The notes: generated by a model from the sequence alone, not told the origin. Numbered from the stretch's first letter, positions 17,810 through 27,344 are shown. The stretch is 64,000 nucleotides of DNA from Mesorhizobium temperatum (GCF_002284575.1 NZ_NPKJ01000057.1:66079-130078), one strand, 5' to 3'. A program made the numbers and translations.

Positions 17810-18106
17810 ATGTGCATCGGCATTCCCATGCGGGCCGTCGCCGGCAATGAGTTCGTCGCGCACTGCGAGCGACATGGCCGGATATCCTCGATCTCCCTCA
17901 TGCTGGTCGGCCCACAACCGCCGGGAACCTACCTACTCACCCATCTCGGCTCCGCCATCCGGGTGCTGGACGCCGACGAGGCCCGCGCCATCGACAACGC
18001 ACTCGCGGGTCTTGCTGAAGCTGTCGAGGGGAGGGCTTTCGACGCCCTCTTTGCCGATCTCACCTCGCGCGAGCCGGAACTGCCGCCGCACCTGCGTAGC
18101 GAGTGA
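17810..18106 (+). CDS. hupF: Hydrogenase chaperone HupF (HypC paralogue)
   Basis: A 98-residue HypC-family protein starting MCIGIPM, where Cys2 is the functional residue, at an ATG with a GGAGGAGG site. In R. leguminosarum HupF assists HypC and protects HupL at higher oxygen. It differs from HypC at 24905 by a longer C-terminal tail. A 165-base gap with a sigma-54 promoter separates it from hupG. Confidence 0.9.
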   Translation: MCIGIPMRAVAGNEFVAHCERHGRISSISLMLVGPQPPGTYLLTHLGSAIRVLDADEARAIDNALAGLAEAVEGRAFDALFADLTSREPELPPHLRSE

Positions 18107-18209
18107 AAGAAAATTTCCAAAGTGGAAGGACTTTCCATCCAGATGCCCGCGATACTTTGTGAAGGCGGAAATTTGTCTTCAGATCAACGGAATCTAACTG
18201 TCCCAAGTC

Positions 18210-18225
18210 TGGCACGCCGCTTGCT
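18210..18225 (+). promoter_or_regulatory. Sigma-54 promoter before hupG (internal hup promoter)
   Basis: TGGCACGCCGCTTGCT is a full match to the -24/-12 consensus and stands 47 bases before the hupG ATG. It corresponds in position to the internal promoter (P3) reported for hupGHIJ in R. leguminosarum. It would allow extra, nitrogen-fixation-linked expression of the later maturation genes. Confidence 0.8.
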
Positions 18226-18271
18226 TATCATTTCCTTGGAATGTTTTGCATCGTGATTTGTGGAGGAGACT

Positions 18272-18721
18272 ATGCCATCTGTTCTGGTCCGTGCCCTGAG
18301 CGGGCGGGCGCGCCTGCCCCTCATCGACGAGACGAATATCGATGCCTTCCTCGCTCCGGCGGCGGGTGAACCCGATAATGCCGTGCTGTTCTTCACCGGC
18401 GATCCGTCGCAGCGGCCGGAAGCCGATGACGTCGCCGTCGTCCTCCCGCATATCCTCCAGGCCTTCCAAGGCCGCTTGCGCGGCGCCGTGGTCCTCCGCA
18501 CGGCCGAAGACAAGCTAAAGGCCCGCTTTAACGTCGTTGTGATGCCGAGCCTCGCCGTGACTCGTCGAGACCAACCGGTCGGCGTGCTGGGCAAGATCCG
18601 CGACTGGTCCGACTATGTCGAGAAGATCAGCGCTTGGCTCGCGCCCGACGCGCCGGTCATGGTGCCCTCGCGCCGACCGAAGGTCGAGATCACCCATGCC
18701 GGCAAGGAGATCGTGCGATGA
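18272..18721 (+). CDS. hupG: Hydrogenase maturation protein HupG
   Basis: A 149-residue thioredoxin-fold protein of the HyaE/HupG family; no CxxC redox pair is present, as usual for the family. The ATG at 18272 was chosen for the GGAGGAG site seven bases upstream. HyaE-type proteins bind the Tat signal of the small-subunit precursor and act as chaperones. It overlaps hupH by ATGA. Confidence 0.86.
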   Translation: MPSVLVRALSGRARLPLIDETNIDAFLAPAAGEPDNAVLFFTGDPSQRPEADDVAVVLPHILQAFQGRLRGAVVLRTAEDKLKARFNVVVMPSLAVTRRDQPVGVLGKIRDWSDYVEKISAWLAPDAPVMVPSRRPKVEITHAGKEIVR

Positions 18722-19566
18722 AGGCCGGCTTCTGGGTCGCCCCCGAGGGCGAGGATGCGGCGATGACGGTGATGCCGATCGGCGCCGAGCCGCCGCTGCG
18801 TGCCCGCAAGCTCAATTTCCTCGCCACCAGCAGCGCCGAGGAAATGATCCGCCGATGTCGGCGGACGGCGATGCTCCTGCCGGAACTCGCTGACGCGCTC
18901 GCCGTTCAGAAGGCCGACCGGCCGGGCCGGCTATTCGACATCACCGATTTTCCCGACGACGACAAGGAACTGATCGCCCAGACTCTCGGCGAGGGCGAGG
19001 TCGCCGGCGTCGCGGCATTGGCGAACGGCATCACGGCCCAGATGCAGGAGGCGGTGATGGCTGGCGTCTGGCGCGTCCGTTTCACCGACGGTGAGGGCCG
19101 GCTCATTGCCGACTATGTCGAGGTCGCGAGCATTCCCGCCGCTGTCAAACAGGCGTGCTCGGCGCTGCCGGAGTCGATCAGCCACGGGCCGGCGCCGACC
19201 GGCGCCATGAACGTCATGCCCGTGCTGACCGAGGTCGGTGATCGCATCGCCCGTTACAGCGACGGTGATCCGGGCCATATCATCACCTTCTCGCTCTTCC
19301 CGATGAGCCCGGAAGACATGGCCTTCCTGCAGGAAACGCTGGGTGCCGGGCCGGTGCAGCTCACCTCGCGGGGCTATGGCACCTGCCGCATCGTGGTGAC
19401 CGGCGCGCGCAATGTCTGGTCGGTTCAGTTCTACAACGCCATGGACACGATCATCCTCGATACGTTGGAGATCTGCGACATTCCCTCGGTCGCGATCGCC
19501 GCCGAGGATGATTTCCGCGACTCCGAGGCGAGGCTGCGTGAGATCGAGGAGGCCTATTTCAAATGA
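18718..19566 (+). CDS. hupH: Hydrogenase maturation protein HupH
   Basis: A 282-residue HyaF/HupH-family protein with the conserved LNFLATSSAEEMIRRCRRTAMLLPEL stretch near the N-terminus and the LTSRGYGTCRIVVTGARNVWSVQF region near the C-terminus. It takes part in cofactor and cluster assembly of the membrane-bound hydrogenase. Start and stop codons overlap hupG and hupI (ATGA at both ends), so translation is coupled. Confidence 0.9.
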   Translation: MKAGFWVAPEGEDAAMTVMPIGAEPPLRARKLNFLATSSAEEMIRRCRRTAMLLPELADALAVQKADRPGRLFDITDFPDDDKELIAQTLGEGEVAGVAALANGITAQMQEAVMAGVWRVRFTDGEGRLIADYVEVASIPAAVKQACSALPESISHGPAPTGAMNVMPVLTEVGDRIARYSDGDPGHIITFSLFPMSPEDMAFLQETLGAGPVQLTSRGYGTCRIVVTGARNVWSVQFYNAMDTIILDTLEICDIPSVAIAAEDDFRDSEARLREIEEAYFK

Positions 19567-19778
19567 GCGCCTTCGAGAATTTCGGCAAGCGCGAGACCGT
19601 GTCGGACGACGACCAGATGGAATGCGGTATCTGCTGGCATGTCTATGATCCCGCTGAGGGTGACCCGGTCTGGCAGATTGCTCCGGGGACGTCGTTTGCA
19701 GACCTGCCGGAAGACTGGCGCTGCCCAAATTGCGATGCGCTGCAATCGAAGTTCATGAGGCTAGGTGATGGACGCTGA
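19563..19778 (+). CDS. hupI: Rubredoxin HupI
   Basis: A 71-residue rubredoxin. Two CxxC pairs, MECGICWHVYDP and WRCPNCDA, bind a single iron. Rubredoxins encoded in hup operons are needed for assembly of the small-subunit clusters when oxygen is present. It overlaps hupH by four bases and hupJ by eleven. Confidence 0.93.
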   Translation: MSAFENFGKRETVSDDDQMECGICWHVYDPAEGDPVWQIAPGTSFADLPEDWRCPNCDALQSKFMRLGDGR

Positions 19779-20292
19779 CGTCGCCGAGAGGGCCGAGATC
19801 GATCCCGCGCAGGCGCTCGGCCGGCGGCTCGAGGCCTGCTACCGGCGCATTTACGCGACCGCCATGGCCGATGTGCCGATCTGCAATCCCGCGCTTGGCA
19901 TTGCCTCGACCGGTTTTCGGACTCACGGCGGTCGTGCGTTCGGCATCGTGACTACACCATGGTTCATGAATCTCGTGGCAGCGGACCTGCCGCAGGGCCC
20001 TTCCTCCGCCCCAGCTGCCGCCGGTACGACCCTCCGTGTCGGCCTGCCCGCGGTTGAGGTCGGGTTCATTGCCGGTGAACTCGATGCGATTGGCCGTGTC
20101 GATTCCTGCTCGCTGTTTTCGCCGGTCTTCGAGTTCGCGACGATGGAGGCTGCCCTCGAAACAGCGGAGGAAGCGGCCCGGGCCTTCTTTGATCCTGCCA
20201 GGCTCGAACCGTCGCCCGCCCCGCCCGCAGCGGTCAACCGGCGTGACCTGTTGCGCGGGCATTTCCGCAGGTGCGAGGAGGCGTCGGAATGA
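19768..20292 (+). CDS. hupJ: Hydrogenase assembly chaperone HupJ (HybE family)
   Basis: A 174-residue HybE/HupJ protein; LVVTPWF-like sequence is seen as IVTTPWFMNLV and the SCSLFSPVFEF segment is conserved. The ATG at 19768 is preferred over a GTG three bases earlier. It is a chaperone used in assembly of hydrogenase subunits. It overlaps hupI and hupK. Confidence 0.87.
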   Translation: MDADVAERAEIDPAQALGRRLEACYRRIYATAMADVPICNPALGIASTGFRTHGGRAFGIVTTPWFMNLVAADLPQGPSSAPAAAGTTLRVGLPAVEVGFIAGELDAIGRVDSCSLFSPVFEFATMEAALETAEEAARAFFDPARLEPSPAPPAAVNRRDLLRGHFRRCEEASE

Positions 20293-21398
20293 CATCCCTT
20301 CTCGGGGCAGGCACGATAAGGATCGACGTAACCGTGTCGCGCGCGCTTGCCTGTTCCGTCGCGGTGAAGGCGAACCGCCCGCAGGGGCTGACGCGCATGT
20401 TCGTCGGCCGCAGGCCCGAAGAGGCGCCCCCTCTCGCCGGCCAAGTCTATTCGCTCTGCGGTTTTGCGCAATCCGTAGCGGCGCGGCTCGCCGTCCTGAA
20501 TGCAGCGGATATGGCGATGAAAGTGGACGAACGGATCGGCTCCGGCGCCGGATTGCTCGCCGAGCGGATTTTCGAAACATTGCGGGCGCTCATCCTCCAT
20601 TGGCCATCCCCCTTGCCGGCATCGCTCGGCGCAACCGCCGGTAGACATCTCCGCGAAGCGCTGGCCGCTTCGCAAGAGATCATCGCCGCGGCCAAGGCCG
20701 GGCAAATCGACAGGGCGCATTTGGCGGCCGCCGCTGCGCGGCTGTCTGCGGCGGCCAGCGCGCTCGGCATCCCGAGCCAGGGCGACACACCTTTGCCAGC
20801 ATCAGCCTGCGCCGCGATGTTGCAGGATATAGGCGACGATCGGGTCTTCAATGGCCGGCGGCCCGATCCATTGACCATCAATGACGATCCGGAAGTCATC
20901 GCCCGGCTTTGCCATGAGCCCGGCTATGCAAGCCTGCCTCATCTCCAAGGCCGCGTCGCGGAGACGGGCGCGTATGCCCGGCTCGCCGCCGATGACGTGG
21001 AGGCTTCCCATCTGGTCCAACGACTGCTAGCCCGCATCAACGACGTGAGCCTCTGCCTCAAACAACTGACGGCTCTCGCAGCAACCGGCAAGTACGACGA
21101 AGCATCACTTGCCTGCGGCGGGGCCACGCCGGGCGCCGGTGGCTACGGTGCTGTGGAATGCGCGCGTGGCCGGCTCTATCATCAGGCCGAGATCGGCGGC
21201 GACGGCAGGCTTTCGTCCTATCGCATCCTCGCCCCGACCGAATGGAATTTTCATCCCGCCGGCCCCTTCGTCGAGACACTGCTGTCGTCACCCGTCGGGA
21301 CCGATGAGGCCGCCGTGAGATCGGTGTCGCGGCTCGCGGTCCTGTTCGATCCCTGCGTGGCCTTGGAGGTTAATGTTCGCGAGGCCGCACATGCATGA
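20289..21398 (+). CDS. hupK: HupK, HupL-like scaffold protein
   Basis: A 369-residue protein resembling a shortened hydrogenase large subunit in which the metal motifs are degenerate: YSLCGFAQ replaces RxCGxC and FDPCVALEV near the C-terminus keeps only one Cys. HupK is thought to act as a scaffold for Fe(CN)2CO cofactor transfer from HypCD to HupL. ATGA overlap with hupJ, and the end overlaps hypA by eight bases. Confidence 0.88.
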   Translation: MTSLLGAGTIRIDVTVSRALACSVAVKANRPQGLTRMFVGRRPEEAPPLAGQVYSLCGFAQSVAARLAVLNAADMAMKVDERIGSGAGLLAERIFETLRALILHWPSPLPASLGATAGRHLREALAASQEIIAAAKAGQIDRAHLAAAAARLSAAASALGIPSQGDTPLPASACAAMLQDIGDDRVFNGRRPDPLTINDDPEVIARLCHEPGYASLPHLQGRVAETGAYARLAADDVEASHLVQRLLARINDVSLCLKQLTALAATGKYDEASLACGGATPGAGGYGAVECARGRLYHQAEIGGDGRLSSYRILAPTEWNFHPAGPFVETLLSSPVGTDEAAVRSVSRLAVLFDPCVALEVNVREAAHA

Positions 21399-21732
21399 AA
21401 TGTCGCTGATGGAGAGTGTGATCGAGATCGTCTGCGACACGGCGCGGCAGAACGGCGCGACACGCGTCAAGTCGGTCCGGCTCGATGTCGGCGTGCTGAG
21501 CAACGTCGAGCCGGACGCGCTGATGTTCTGTTATGAGGCCGTGCGACACGGCACGATTGCGGACGAGGCGACGCTCGAGATCAACCGCATTGCCGGCGAG
21601 GGCTGGTGTCTCGACTGCGGCAAGACGGTCGCCTTGGAGGAGCGGTTCGGCGCCTGCCCGGACTGCGGACGGCATCGGGTCCAGATGACGGCAGGCGACG
21701 AATTGAAGATCAGGGATATGGAGGTGAGCTGA
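21391..21732 (+). CDS. hypA: Hydrogenase nickel metallochaperone HypA
   Basis: A 113-residue HypA protein. The start MHEMSLME gives the nickel-binding His2; the zinc site is formed by CLDCG and CPDCG. It delivers nickel to HupL together with HypB. The TGATG junction couples it to hypB. Confidence 0.93.
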   Translation: MHEMSLMESVIEIVCDTARQNGATRVKSVRLDVGVLSNVEPDALMFCYEAVRHGTIADEATLEINRIAGEGWCLDCGKTVALEERFGACPDCGRHRVQMTAGDELKIRDMEVS

Positions 21733-22619
21733 TGTGCACGGTATGCGGTTGCGGGACTTCTTCCATCGAGGGTCACAAGCACGAGGAGGGCGGGCACCGT
21801 CACAGCCATGACCATCATCACGATCATGACCACGACCATGACCACGACCACCACCACCACCACCATGGCGATGGCGGGCATGATCATCACCATGCCGCGG
21901 ACTGCAGCGTCCATTATGGCAAGGGGATCGCCGGCGTCAATGTGCCAGGCATGAGCCAGGAGCGGATCATCCAGGTGGAGAGAGACATCCTCTCCAAGAA
22001 CGACGCCTATGCGGAAGAGAACCGGCGATATCTTGAGCGCCAGGGCATCTTTGCGCTCAACTTCGTCTCCAGCCCCGGCTCGGGCAAGACCAGCCTGCTG
22101 GTCCGCACGATCAGTGACCTAAAGGACCGCCTCACGATCTCGGTTATCGAAGGTGACCAGCAGACCTCGAACGACGCGGCTCGGATCCGCGAGACCGGCG
22201 CCCGCGCCATCCAGATCAACACGGGCAAGGGCTGCCACCTCGACGCCCACATGGTGGGCCACGCGGCTGAGGATCTCGCGCTCGAACCAGGCTCTGCGCT
22301 CTTCATCGAGAATGTCGGCAACCTCGTCTGTCCCGCCGCCTTCGATCTCGGCGAGGCCCACAAGGTTGTGGTGCTGTCAGTCACCGAAGGTGAGGACAAG
22401 CCGCTCAAATATCCCAACATGTTCGCCGCCGCCGACCTGATGATCCTCAACAAGGCCGACCTGCTGCCGCATCTCGATTTCAATGTCGGCCTCTGCATCG
22501 CCAACGCCCTGCGCGTCAATCCGCGCCTCCAGACGCTGACGGTCTCCGCCCGCACGGGAGAGGGCATGGAAGCCTTCTATACCTGGCTCGAGGCATCCGC
22601 CGCCCACCGGTCCGCGTGA
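21732..22619 (+). CDS. hypB: Hydrogenase nickel GTPase HypB
   Basis: A 295-residue SIMIBI GTPase. It starts with MCTVCGCG, the high-affinity nickel motif, followed by a very His-rich stretch (about 20 His between residues 16 and 55) that stores nickel. GTPase elements are SSPGSGKTSL (P-loop), EGDQQTSND, and NKADLLP. It drives nickel insertion into HupL. Confidence 0.95.
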   Translation: MCTVCGCGTSSIEGHKHEEGGHRHSHDHHHDHDHDHDHDHHHHHHGDGGHDHHHAADCSVHYGKGIAGVNVPGMSQERIIQVERDILSKNDAYAEENRRYLERQGIFALNFVSSPGSGKTSLLVRTISDLKDRLTISVIEGDQQTSNDAARIRETGARAIQINTGKGCHLDAHMVGHAAEDLALEPGSALFIENVGNLVCPAAFDLGEAHKVVVLSVTEGEDKPLKYPNMFAAADLMILNKADLLPHLDFNVGLCIANALRVNPRLQTLTVSARTGEGMEAFYTWLEASAAHRSA

Positions 22620-22637
22620 CCGAAGGTGGCATGAATC

Positions 22638-24914
22638 ATGGCGAGGGCGCTCGCACGACCGATCGAAATCCCGATCCGGCGGCTCAGGCTCCGGGTGCGC
22701 GGCGCCGTGCAGGGCGTCGGGTTCCGGCCCTTCGCCTACAGGATCGCGCGGACTATGCGGCTTTCTGGCTTCGTGCTGAACGACAGTGCCGGCGTGCTGA
22801 TAGAGATCGAGGGTCCGGATGCGGGCCGCTTTCCCGACGCGATCCGGACCCAGGCGCCGCCGCTAGCCCGCATCGACTCGATCCACGTGCTCGAACTCTC
22901 GCCAGCCGGTGGCGAGCGGTTCGAGATCCTCGAGAGCCTTGGCGGCAAGAGCGCGACCCGGATCGGCGCGGATGCCGCGACCTGCGCCGAATGCCGGTGT
23001 GAGCTGACCGATCCCGCGAGCCGCTTCTTCGGTTATCCCTTCGTCAACTGCACCCATTGCGGCCCGCGCTTCACCATCACTCGCGCGCTGCCCTATGACC
23101 GGACGCAGACCTCGATGGCATCGTTTCCGATGTGCCGGGCCTGTGCCTCGGACTATATCGATCCGGAGAACCGGCGCTTCCATGCCGAGCCGGTCGCCTG
23201 CCCCGATTGCGGCCCGAGTCTCAGCCATTCGATCGCGGAGATTGCGGCGCGGCTCGAAGGCGGCGCCATCGTCGCGCTCAAGGGCATTGGCGGTTTCCAC
23301 CTGCTCTGCGACGCCCGCAACGATACAGCGATCGATTTCCTCCGGCTGCGCAAGGCTCGTGACCAGAAGCCGTTTGCCGTCATGGTCGCCGGCATCGAGG
23401 CGGCGCGGCAGTTCGCACGACTGAGCGAAGCCGAAGAAGCCTTGCTGGCCTCGCCCGCGAGCCCGATCGTGTTGGTCGAGGCACGTGCCGGTGCGCTCTC
23501 CAACCTCATCGCGCCCGGCCTCGCGCGGATTGGGCTGATGCTCGCCTATGCTCCACTGCATCATGTGCTGCTCGACGAACTCGCCTGCGATTCGCCGCAC
23601 CGACCTGCAGCGCTGGTCGCGACCAGCGCCAATCCCGGCGGTGAGCCCCTTGTGGCCGACAACGCCGACGCCGAGCGCCGCCTTGCCGCGATTGCAGATC
23701 TGATCGTCACCCATGATCGGGACATCACCGTCCGCGCCGACGACTCCGTCATGCAGGTCATCGATGGCGCCCCCGCGTTCATCCGTCGCGCCCGCGGCTT
23801 CGTGCCCGAGCCCGTCGATCTCGGCGAGGATGGACCTGCGGTGATCGCCACCGGCGCCGACCTCAAGAACACTATCTGCGTCACACGCGGGCGCGAGGCC
23901 TTTCTCTCGCAGCATATAGGCGGCCTCAACAATGCCGAGGCGATCCGTTTCCAGCGCGAGGCGATCACCCATCTCTGTTCGATCCTGGACGTGAAGCCGG
24001 AATTCGCGGCCTCGGACCTGCATCCGGATTTCCGTTCGGTGCGGATGGCAGAGAGCCTGGGCCTGCCGGTCGTGGCAGTCCAGCATCATGTCGCCCATGT
24101 CGCGGCCGTGGTGGCAGAGCATCGGCTTTCCGGCCCGGTTCTCGGGCTTGCGCTCGATGGCCATGGTTTCGGCGCCGATGGCACGAGTTGGGGGGGCGAA
24201 ATGCTCATCGTCGATGGGGGTCATTGGCGCCGAGCGGGAGCGCTTGCATCGCTGCCGCTGCCCGGTGGCGACCGCGCGGCGCGTGAGCCTTGGCGCATGG
24301 GGGTCGCAGCCCTGCAGGAGGCCGGATGCATTGATTTCGCGTCGCAGCTCTGGCCAGGTCATCGGGGTGTTGCGCAGCTCACGGCGATGTTCGAACGCGG
24401 TCTGCAGCCGTCCCGGACAACCAGCCTCGGCAGGCTCTTCGATGCCGCGGCGGCGATAGCAGCCATTCGTCTCGTCCAGAGCTATGAAGGGCAGGCGGCG
24501 ATGGAGCTCGAGGCCCTGGTCCGGGCGCCGCGCTGCCTCTGCGACGGCTATGCAATCCGGGACGGGGTGCTCGATTTCCGGCCGCTCATCCTGCATCTTG
24601 CGCGGGAAGGACCGAGCGGCGCTGACGCGGCCGATCTCTTTCACGGTACGCTGATCGCGGGACTTGCGGAATGGGCTGCGAGGGAAGCGGCACCCCTCGG
24701 CATCCCGCAGGTCGCGCTCGGCGGCGGATGCTTGATGAATCGGGTCCTTGCGGCCGGACTTGCGCAAGCGCTTCGGGACCGCGGTCTCAAGCCTTATTTG
24801 CCACGTCTCGCGCCGGCCAATGACGGCGGCATCGCGCTCGGCCAGGCCGCCCATGCGCGGCAGGTCATCATGAACGAGAATGCATCAGCGCAGGAGAGCC
24901 GGACATGTGCCTAG
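22638..24914 (+). CDS. hypF: Carbamoyltransferase HypF
   Basis: A 758-residue multidomain protein: acylphosphatase domain (GAVQGVGFRPFAYRIAR, about 15-31), two zinc fingers (CAECRCEL with CTHCG, and CRACASDY with CPDCG), a YrdC-like domain, and a Kae1-like domain with VQHHVAHVAAVVAEH and GGGCLMNRVL. It makes the carbamoyl-AMP that becomes cyanide on HypE Cys. Length is normal for the family. A long antisense open frame over this gene is a GC-content artefact. Confidence 0.95.
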   Translation: MARALARPIEIPIRRLRLRVRGAVQGVGFRPFAYRIARTMRLSGFVLNDSAGVLIEIEGPDAGRFPDAIRTQAPPLARIDSIHVLELSPAGGERFEILESLGGKSATRIGADAATCAECRCELTDPASRFFGYPFVNCTHCGPRFTITRALPYDRTQTSMASFPMCRACASDYIDPENRRFHAEPVACPDCGPSLSHSIAEIAARLEGGAIVALKGIGGFHLLCDARNDTAIDFLRLRKARDQKPFAVMVAGIEAARQFARLSEAEEALLASPASPIVLVEARAGALSNLIAPGLARIGLMLAYAPLHHVLLDELACDSPHRPAALVATSANPGGEPLVADNADAERRLAAIADLIVTHDRDITVRADDSVMQVIDGAPAFIRRARGFVPEPVDLGEDGPAVIATGADLKNTICVTRGREAFLSQHIGGLNNAEAIRFQREAITHLCSILDVKPEFAASDLHPDFRSVRMAESLGLPVVAVQHHVAHVAAVVAEHRLSGPVLGLALDGHGFGADGTSWGGEMLIVDGGHWRRAGALASLPLPGGDRAAREPWRMGVAALQEAGCIDFASQLWPGHRGVAQLTAMFERGLQPSRTTSLGRLFDAAAAIAAIRLVQSYEGQAAMELEALVRAPRCLCDGYAIRDGVLDFRPLILHLAREGPSGADAADLFHGTLIAGLAEWAAREAAPLGIPQVALGGGCLMNRVLAAGLAQALRDRGLKPYLPRLAPANDGGIALGQAAHARQVIMNENASAQESRTCA

Positions 24915-25135
24915 CGATACCGGTCCAGGTCAAGGAAGTACTGCCCGACAACATTGCGAAGGTCACGCTCGACGGCGTCTCGAAGATCGTTTCGACCGCG
25001 CTGATCGACGATGTCCGGCCGGGCGACTATCTCGTCCTTCATGTCGGCTATGCGCTCGCGAAGATCGATCCGGAGGAGGCGGAAAGGACGCTCGCCCTCA
25101 TCCGCCAAGCTGCTGCCATGGGAGATGCGGCATGA
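24905..25135 (+). CDS. hypC: Hydrogenase maturation chaperone HypC
   Basis: A 76-residue protein starting MCLAIPV, with the essential Cys2 and the conserved GDYLVLHVGYALAKID segment. It carries the Fe(CN)2CO unit with HypD. It overlaps hypF by ten bases and hypD by four. Confidence 0.94.
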   Translation: MCLAIPVQVKEVLPDNIAKVTLDGVSKIVSTALIDDVRPGDYLVLHVGYALAKIDPEEAERTLALIRQAAAMGDAA

Positions 25136-26289
25136 AATATATCGACGAATATCGCGACGGCAGGCTTGCCAAGGACATCGCCCGGCAGATTGCCGCGCTC
25201 GCCGATCCGGCGCAGTCCTACCATTTCATGGAGTTTTGCGGCGGGCATACGTATGCCATTTCCCGCTACGGCCTCGAGGATCTGCTGCCCGCCAATGTGC
25301 GGATGATCCACGGACCGGGCTGTCCCGTCTGCGTGCTGCCGATCGGTCGCATCGACGCGGCGATCGCGCTCGCCATGCGGCCGGAAATCACGCTCTGCAC
25401 CTATGGCGACCTAATGCGGGTGCCGGGCTCGAACGGATCGAGCCTCTTGAAGGCCAAGGCGGCCGGCGCCGATATCCGCATGGTCTATTCGACGCTCGAT
25501 GCGCTCAGGATCGCCGAGGCCGAACCCGACCGCGAAGTGGTGTTCTTCGCCATCGGCTTCGAGACCACGACGCCGCCGACCGCGCTTGCGCTCAAGGCGG
25601 CGATCGCCAAGGGGCTCGGCAATTTCTCGATCTTCTGCAACCACGTGCTGACGCCGGCGGCGATCCAGAACATCCTGGAAAGCCCGGATGTGCGCAAGCT
25701 CGGCACGATCAAGATCGATGGCTTCATCGGCCCGGCCCATGTCTCGACCGTGATCGGCACCGAACCCTACGAGTTCTTCGCCGAGGAATTCAAGAAGCCG
25801 GTGGTGGTGGCTGGCTTCGAGCCGCTCGACGTCATCCAGGCGATCCTGATGCTGGTGCGCCAGGTCAATGACGGCAAGCATGAGGTGGAGAACCAGTATA
25901 TCCGCGCGGTAACAACGTTCGGCAACGAGAAGGCCCAGGCGGAAGTCGCGGATTTCTTCGAATTCCGCGAGAGCTTCGAGTGGCGAGGCCTTGGCGAAGT
26001 GCCCTATGGCGCGCTGCGGCTCCGGCCGCAATATGTGGCCTACGACGCCGAGAAGCGCTTTTCGATGGTGACGCCCGCCGCGAAGGACAACCCGGCCTGC
26101 GAATGCGGCGCGATCCTGCGCGGCGTCAAGAAGCCGGCCGACTGCAAGCTGTTCGGCACGGTCTGCACGCCCGATACGCCGATGGGCTCCTGCATGGTGT
26201 CATCGGAGGGCGCCTGCGCCGCGCACTGGACCTATGGCCGCTTCCGCGAGCAGGCGCGGCAGGTGGATGTGGGGAGGGCGGTCGCATGA
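25132..26289 (+). CDS. hypD: Hydrogenase maturation protein HypD
   Basis: A 385-residue iron-sulfur scaffold. Conserved CGGHTYAISRYG, HGPGCPVCVLP and GFETTTPPTA are present, and the C-terminal cluster-binding cysteines run from NPACECGAILRG to GSCMVSSEGAC. HypCD holds the iron while cyanide and CO are attached. The ATGA start overlaps hypC. Confidence 0.95.
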   Translation: MKYIDEYRDGRLAKDIARQIAALADPAQSYHFMEFCGGHTYAISRYGLEDLLPANVRMIHGPGCPVCVLPIGRIDAAIALAMRPEITLCTYGDLMRVPGSNGSSLLKAKAAGADIRMVYSTLDALRIAEAEPDREVVFFAIGFETTTPPTALALKAAIAKGLGNFSIFCNHVLTPAAIQNILESPDVRKLGTIKIDGFIGPAHVSTVIGTEPYEFFAEEFKKPVVVAGFEPLDVIQAILMLVRQVNDGKHEVENQYIRAVTTFGNEKAQAEVADFFEFRESFEWRGLGEVPYGALRLRPQYVAYDAEKRFSMVTPAAKDNPACECGAILRGVKKPADCKLFGTVCTPDTPMGSCMVSSEGACAAHWTYGRFREQARQVDVGRAVA

Positions 26290-27335
26290 ACATGATGATC
26301 AAGGCCTACAGGCGCAAGCTCGATGTCGCGAACGGCCGTGTCGACCTCTCGCACGGGGCCGGCGGGCGCGCCATGGGCCAGTTGATCGAGGGCATTTTCC
26401 ACAAGGCTTTCGACAATGACTGGCTGAGGGCCGGCAACGACCAGTCGGCCTTTTCGGTGCCTGGCGGGCGGATGGTGATGACCACGGACGGCTACGTCGT
26501 TTCGCCGCTTTTCTTCCCCGGCGGCAATATCGGCACCCTCGCCGTGCACGGCACGATCAACGACATCGCCATGGCGGGCGCGGTACCGCTCTATCTGTCG
26601 GCGAGCTTCATCATCGAGGAAGGTTTTCCGTTCGCCTATCTCGAGCGCATCGCCCAGAGCATGGGCGCCGCCTCGCGCGAGGCCGGCGTGCCGATCATCA
26701 CCGGCGACACCAAGGTCGTCGAGCGCGGCAAGGCCGACGGCGTCTTCATCTCGACCGCCGGCGTCGGCATGGTTCCGGACGGGCTCGATCTCCGGTCGGA
26801 CGCCGCCCGGCCCGGCGATGCGGTGATCATTTCCGGCTCGATCGGAGACCATGGCGTCGCCGTGATGTCGAAACGCGAGAACCTGGAATTCGACACCGAC
26901 ATCGTCTCCGACAGCGCGGCCCTGCACGGGCTGGTAGCAGACATGGTCGCGGCTGGCGGGGCGCATATCCGGCTAATGCGCGATCCGACGCGCGGCGGCA
27001 TCGCCGCGACGCTGAACGAGATCGCCAGCCAGTCTCGGGTCGGCTTCCGCATCGACGAAGACAAGATCCCGCTCAAACCGGAAGTGGCTGCAGCCTGCGA
27101 GTTCCTCGGCCTCGATCCGCTCAATGTCGCCAATGAGGGGAAACTGGTGGCAGTCGTGGCGCCGGAGGGCGCTGACGCCGTGCTCGCGACGATGCGCGCC
27201 CATCCGCTTGGCAGTGAGGCGGCGCTGGTCGGCCACGTCGTGGCCGACGACAACTGCTTTGTCCAGATGACGACCTCGTGCGGCGGCCGGATTGTCGACT
27301 GGCTGTCGGGCGAACAACTGCCCCGGATCTGCTAA
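26286..27335 (+). CDS. hypE: Carbamoyl dehydratase HypE
   Basis: A 349-residue ATP-dependent enzyme with the LSHGAGGRAM start, the NDIAMAGA and MRDPTRGG motifs of the PurM-like fold, and the obligatory C-terminal PRIC, whose Cys carries the thiocarboxamide turned into cyanide. It overlaps hypD by four bases. Confidence 0.95.
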   Translation: MNMMIKAYRRKLDVANGRVDLSHGAGGRAMGQLIEGIFHKAFDNDWLRAGNDQSAFSVPGGRMVMTTDGYVVSPLFFPGGNIGTLAVHGTINDIAMAGAVPLYLSASFIIEEGFPFAYLERIAQSMGAASREAGVPIITGDTKVVERGKADGVFISTAGVGMVPDGLDLRSDAARPGDAVIISGSIGDHGVAVMSKRENLEFDTDIVSDSAALHGLVADMVAAGGAHIRLMRDPTRGGIAATLNEIASQSRVGFRIDEDKIPLKPEVAAACEFLGLDPLNVANEGKLVAVVAPEGADAVLATMRAHPLGSEAALVGHVVADDNCFVQMTTSCGGRIVDWLSGEQLPRIC

Positions 27336-27344
27336 GAGAGGCCG

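Noticed and set aside
18174..18189. TGT-N10-ACG as a NifA site for hupG
   Set aside because: Last base does not fit and it is only about 20 bases from the -24 element, too close for an activator site.
21391..21732. FNR/FixK box (TTGAT-N4-ATCAA) inside hypA as in R. leguminosarum
   Set aside because: Searched by eye; no acceptable match was found.
22863..24854. 663-residue open frame antisense to hypF
   Set aside because: It lies fully over hypF on the other strand, has no family motifs and is typical of high-GC third-position shadows.
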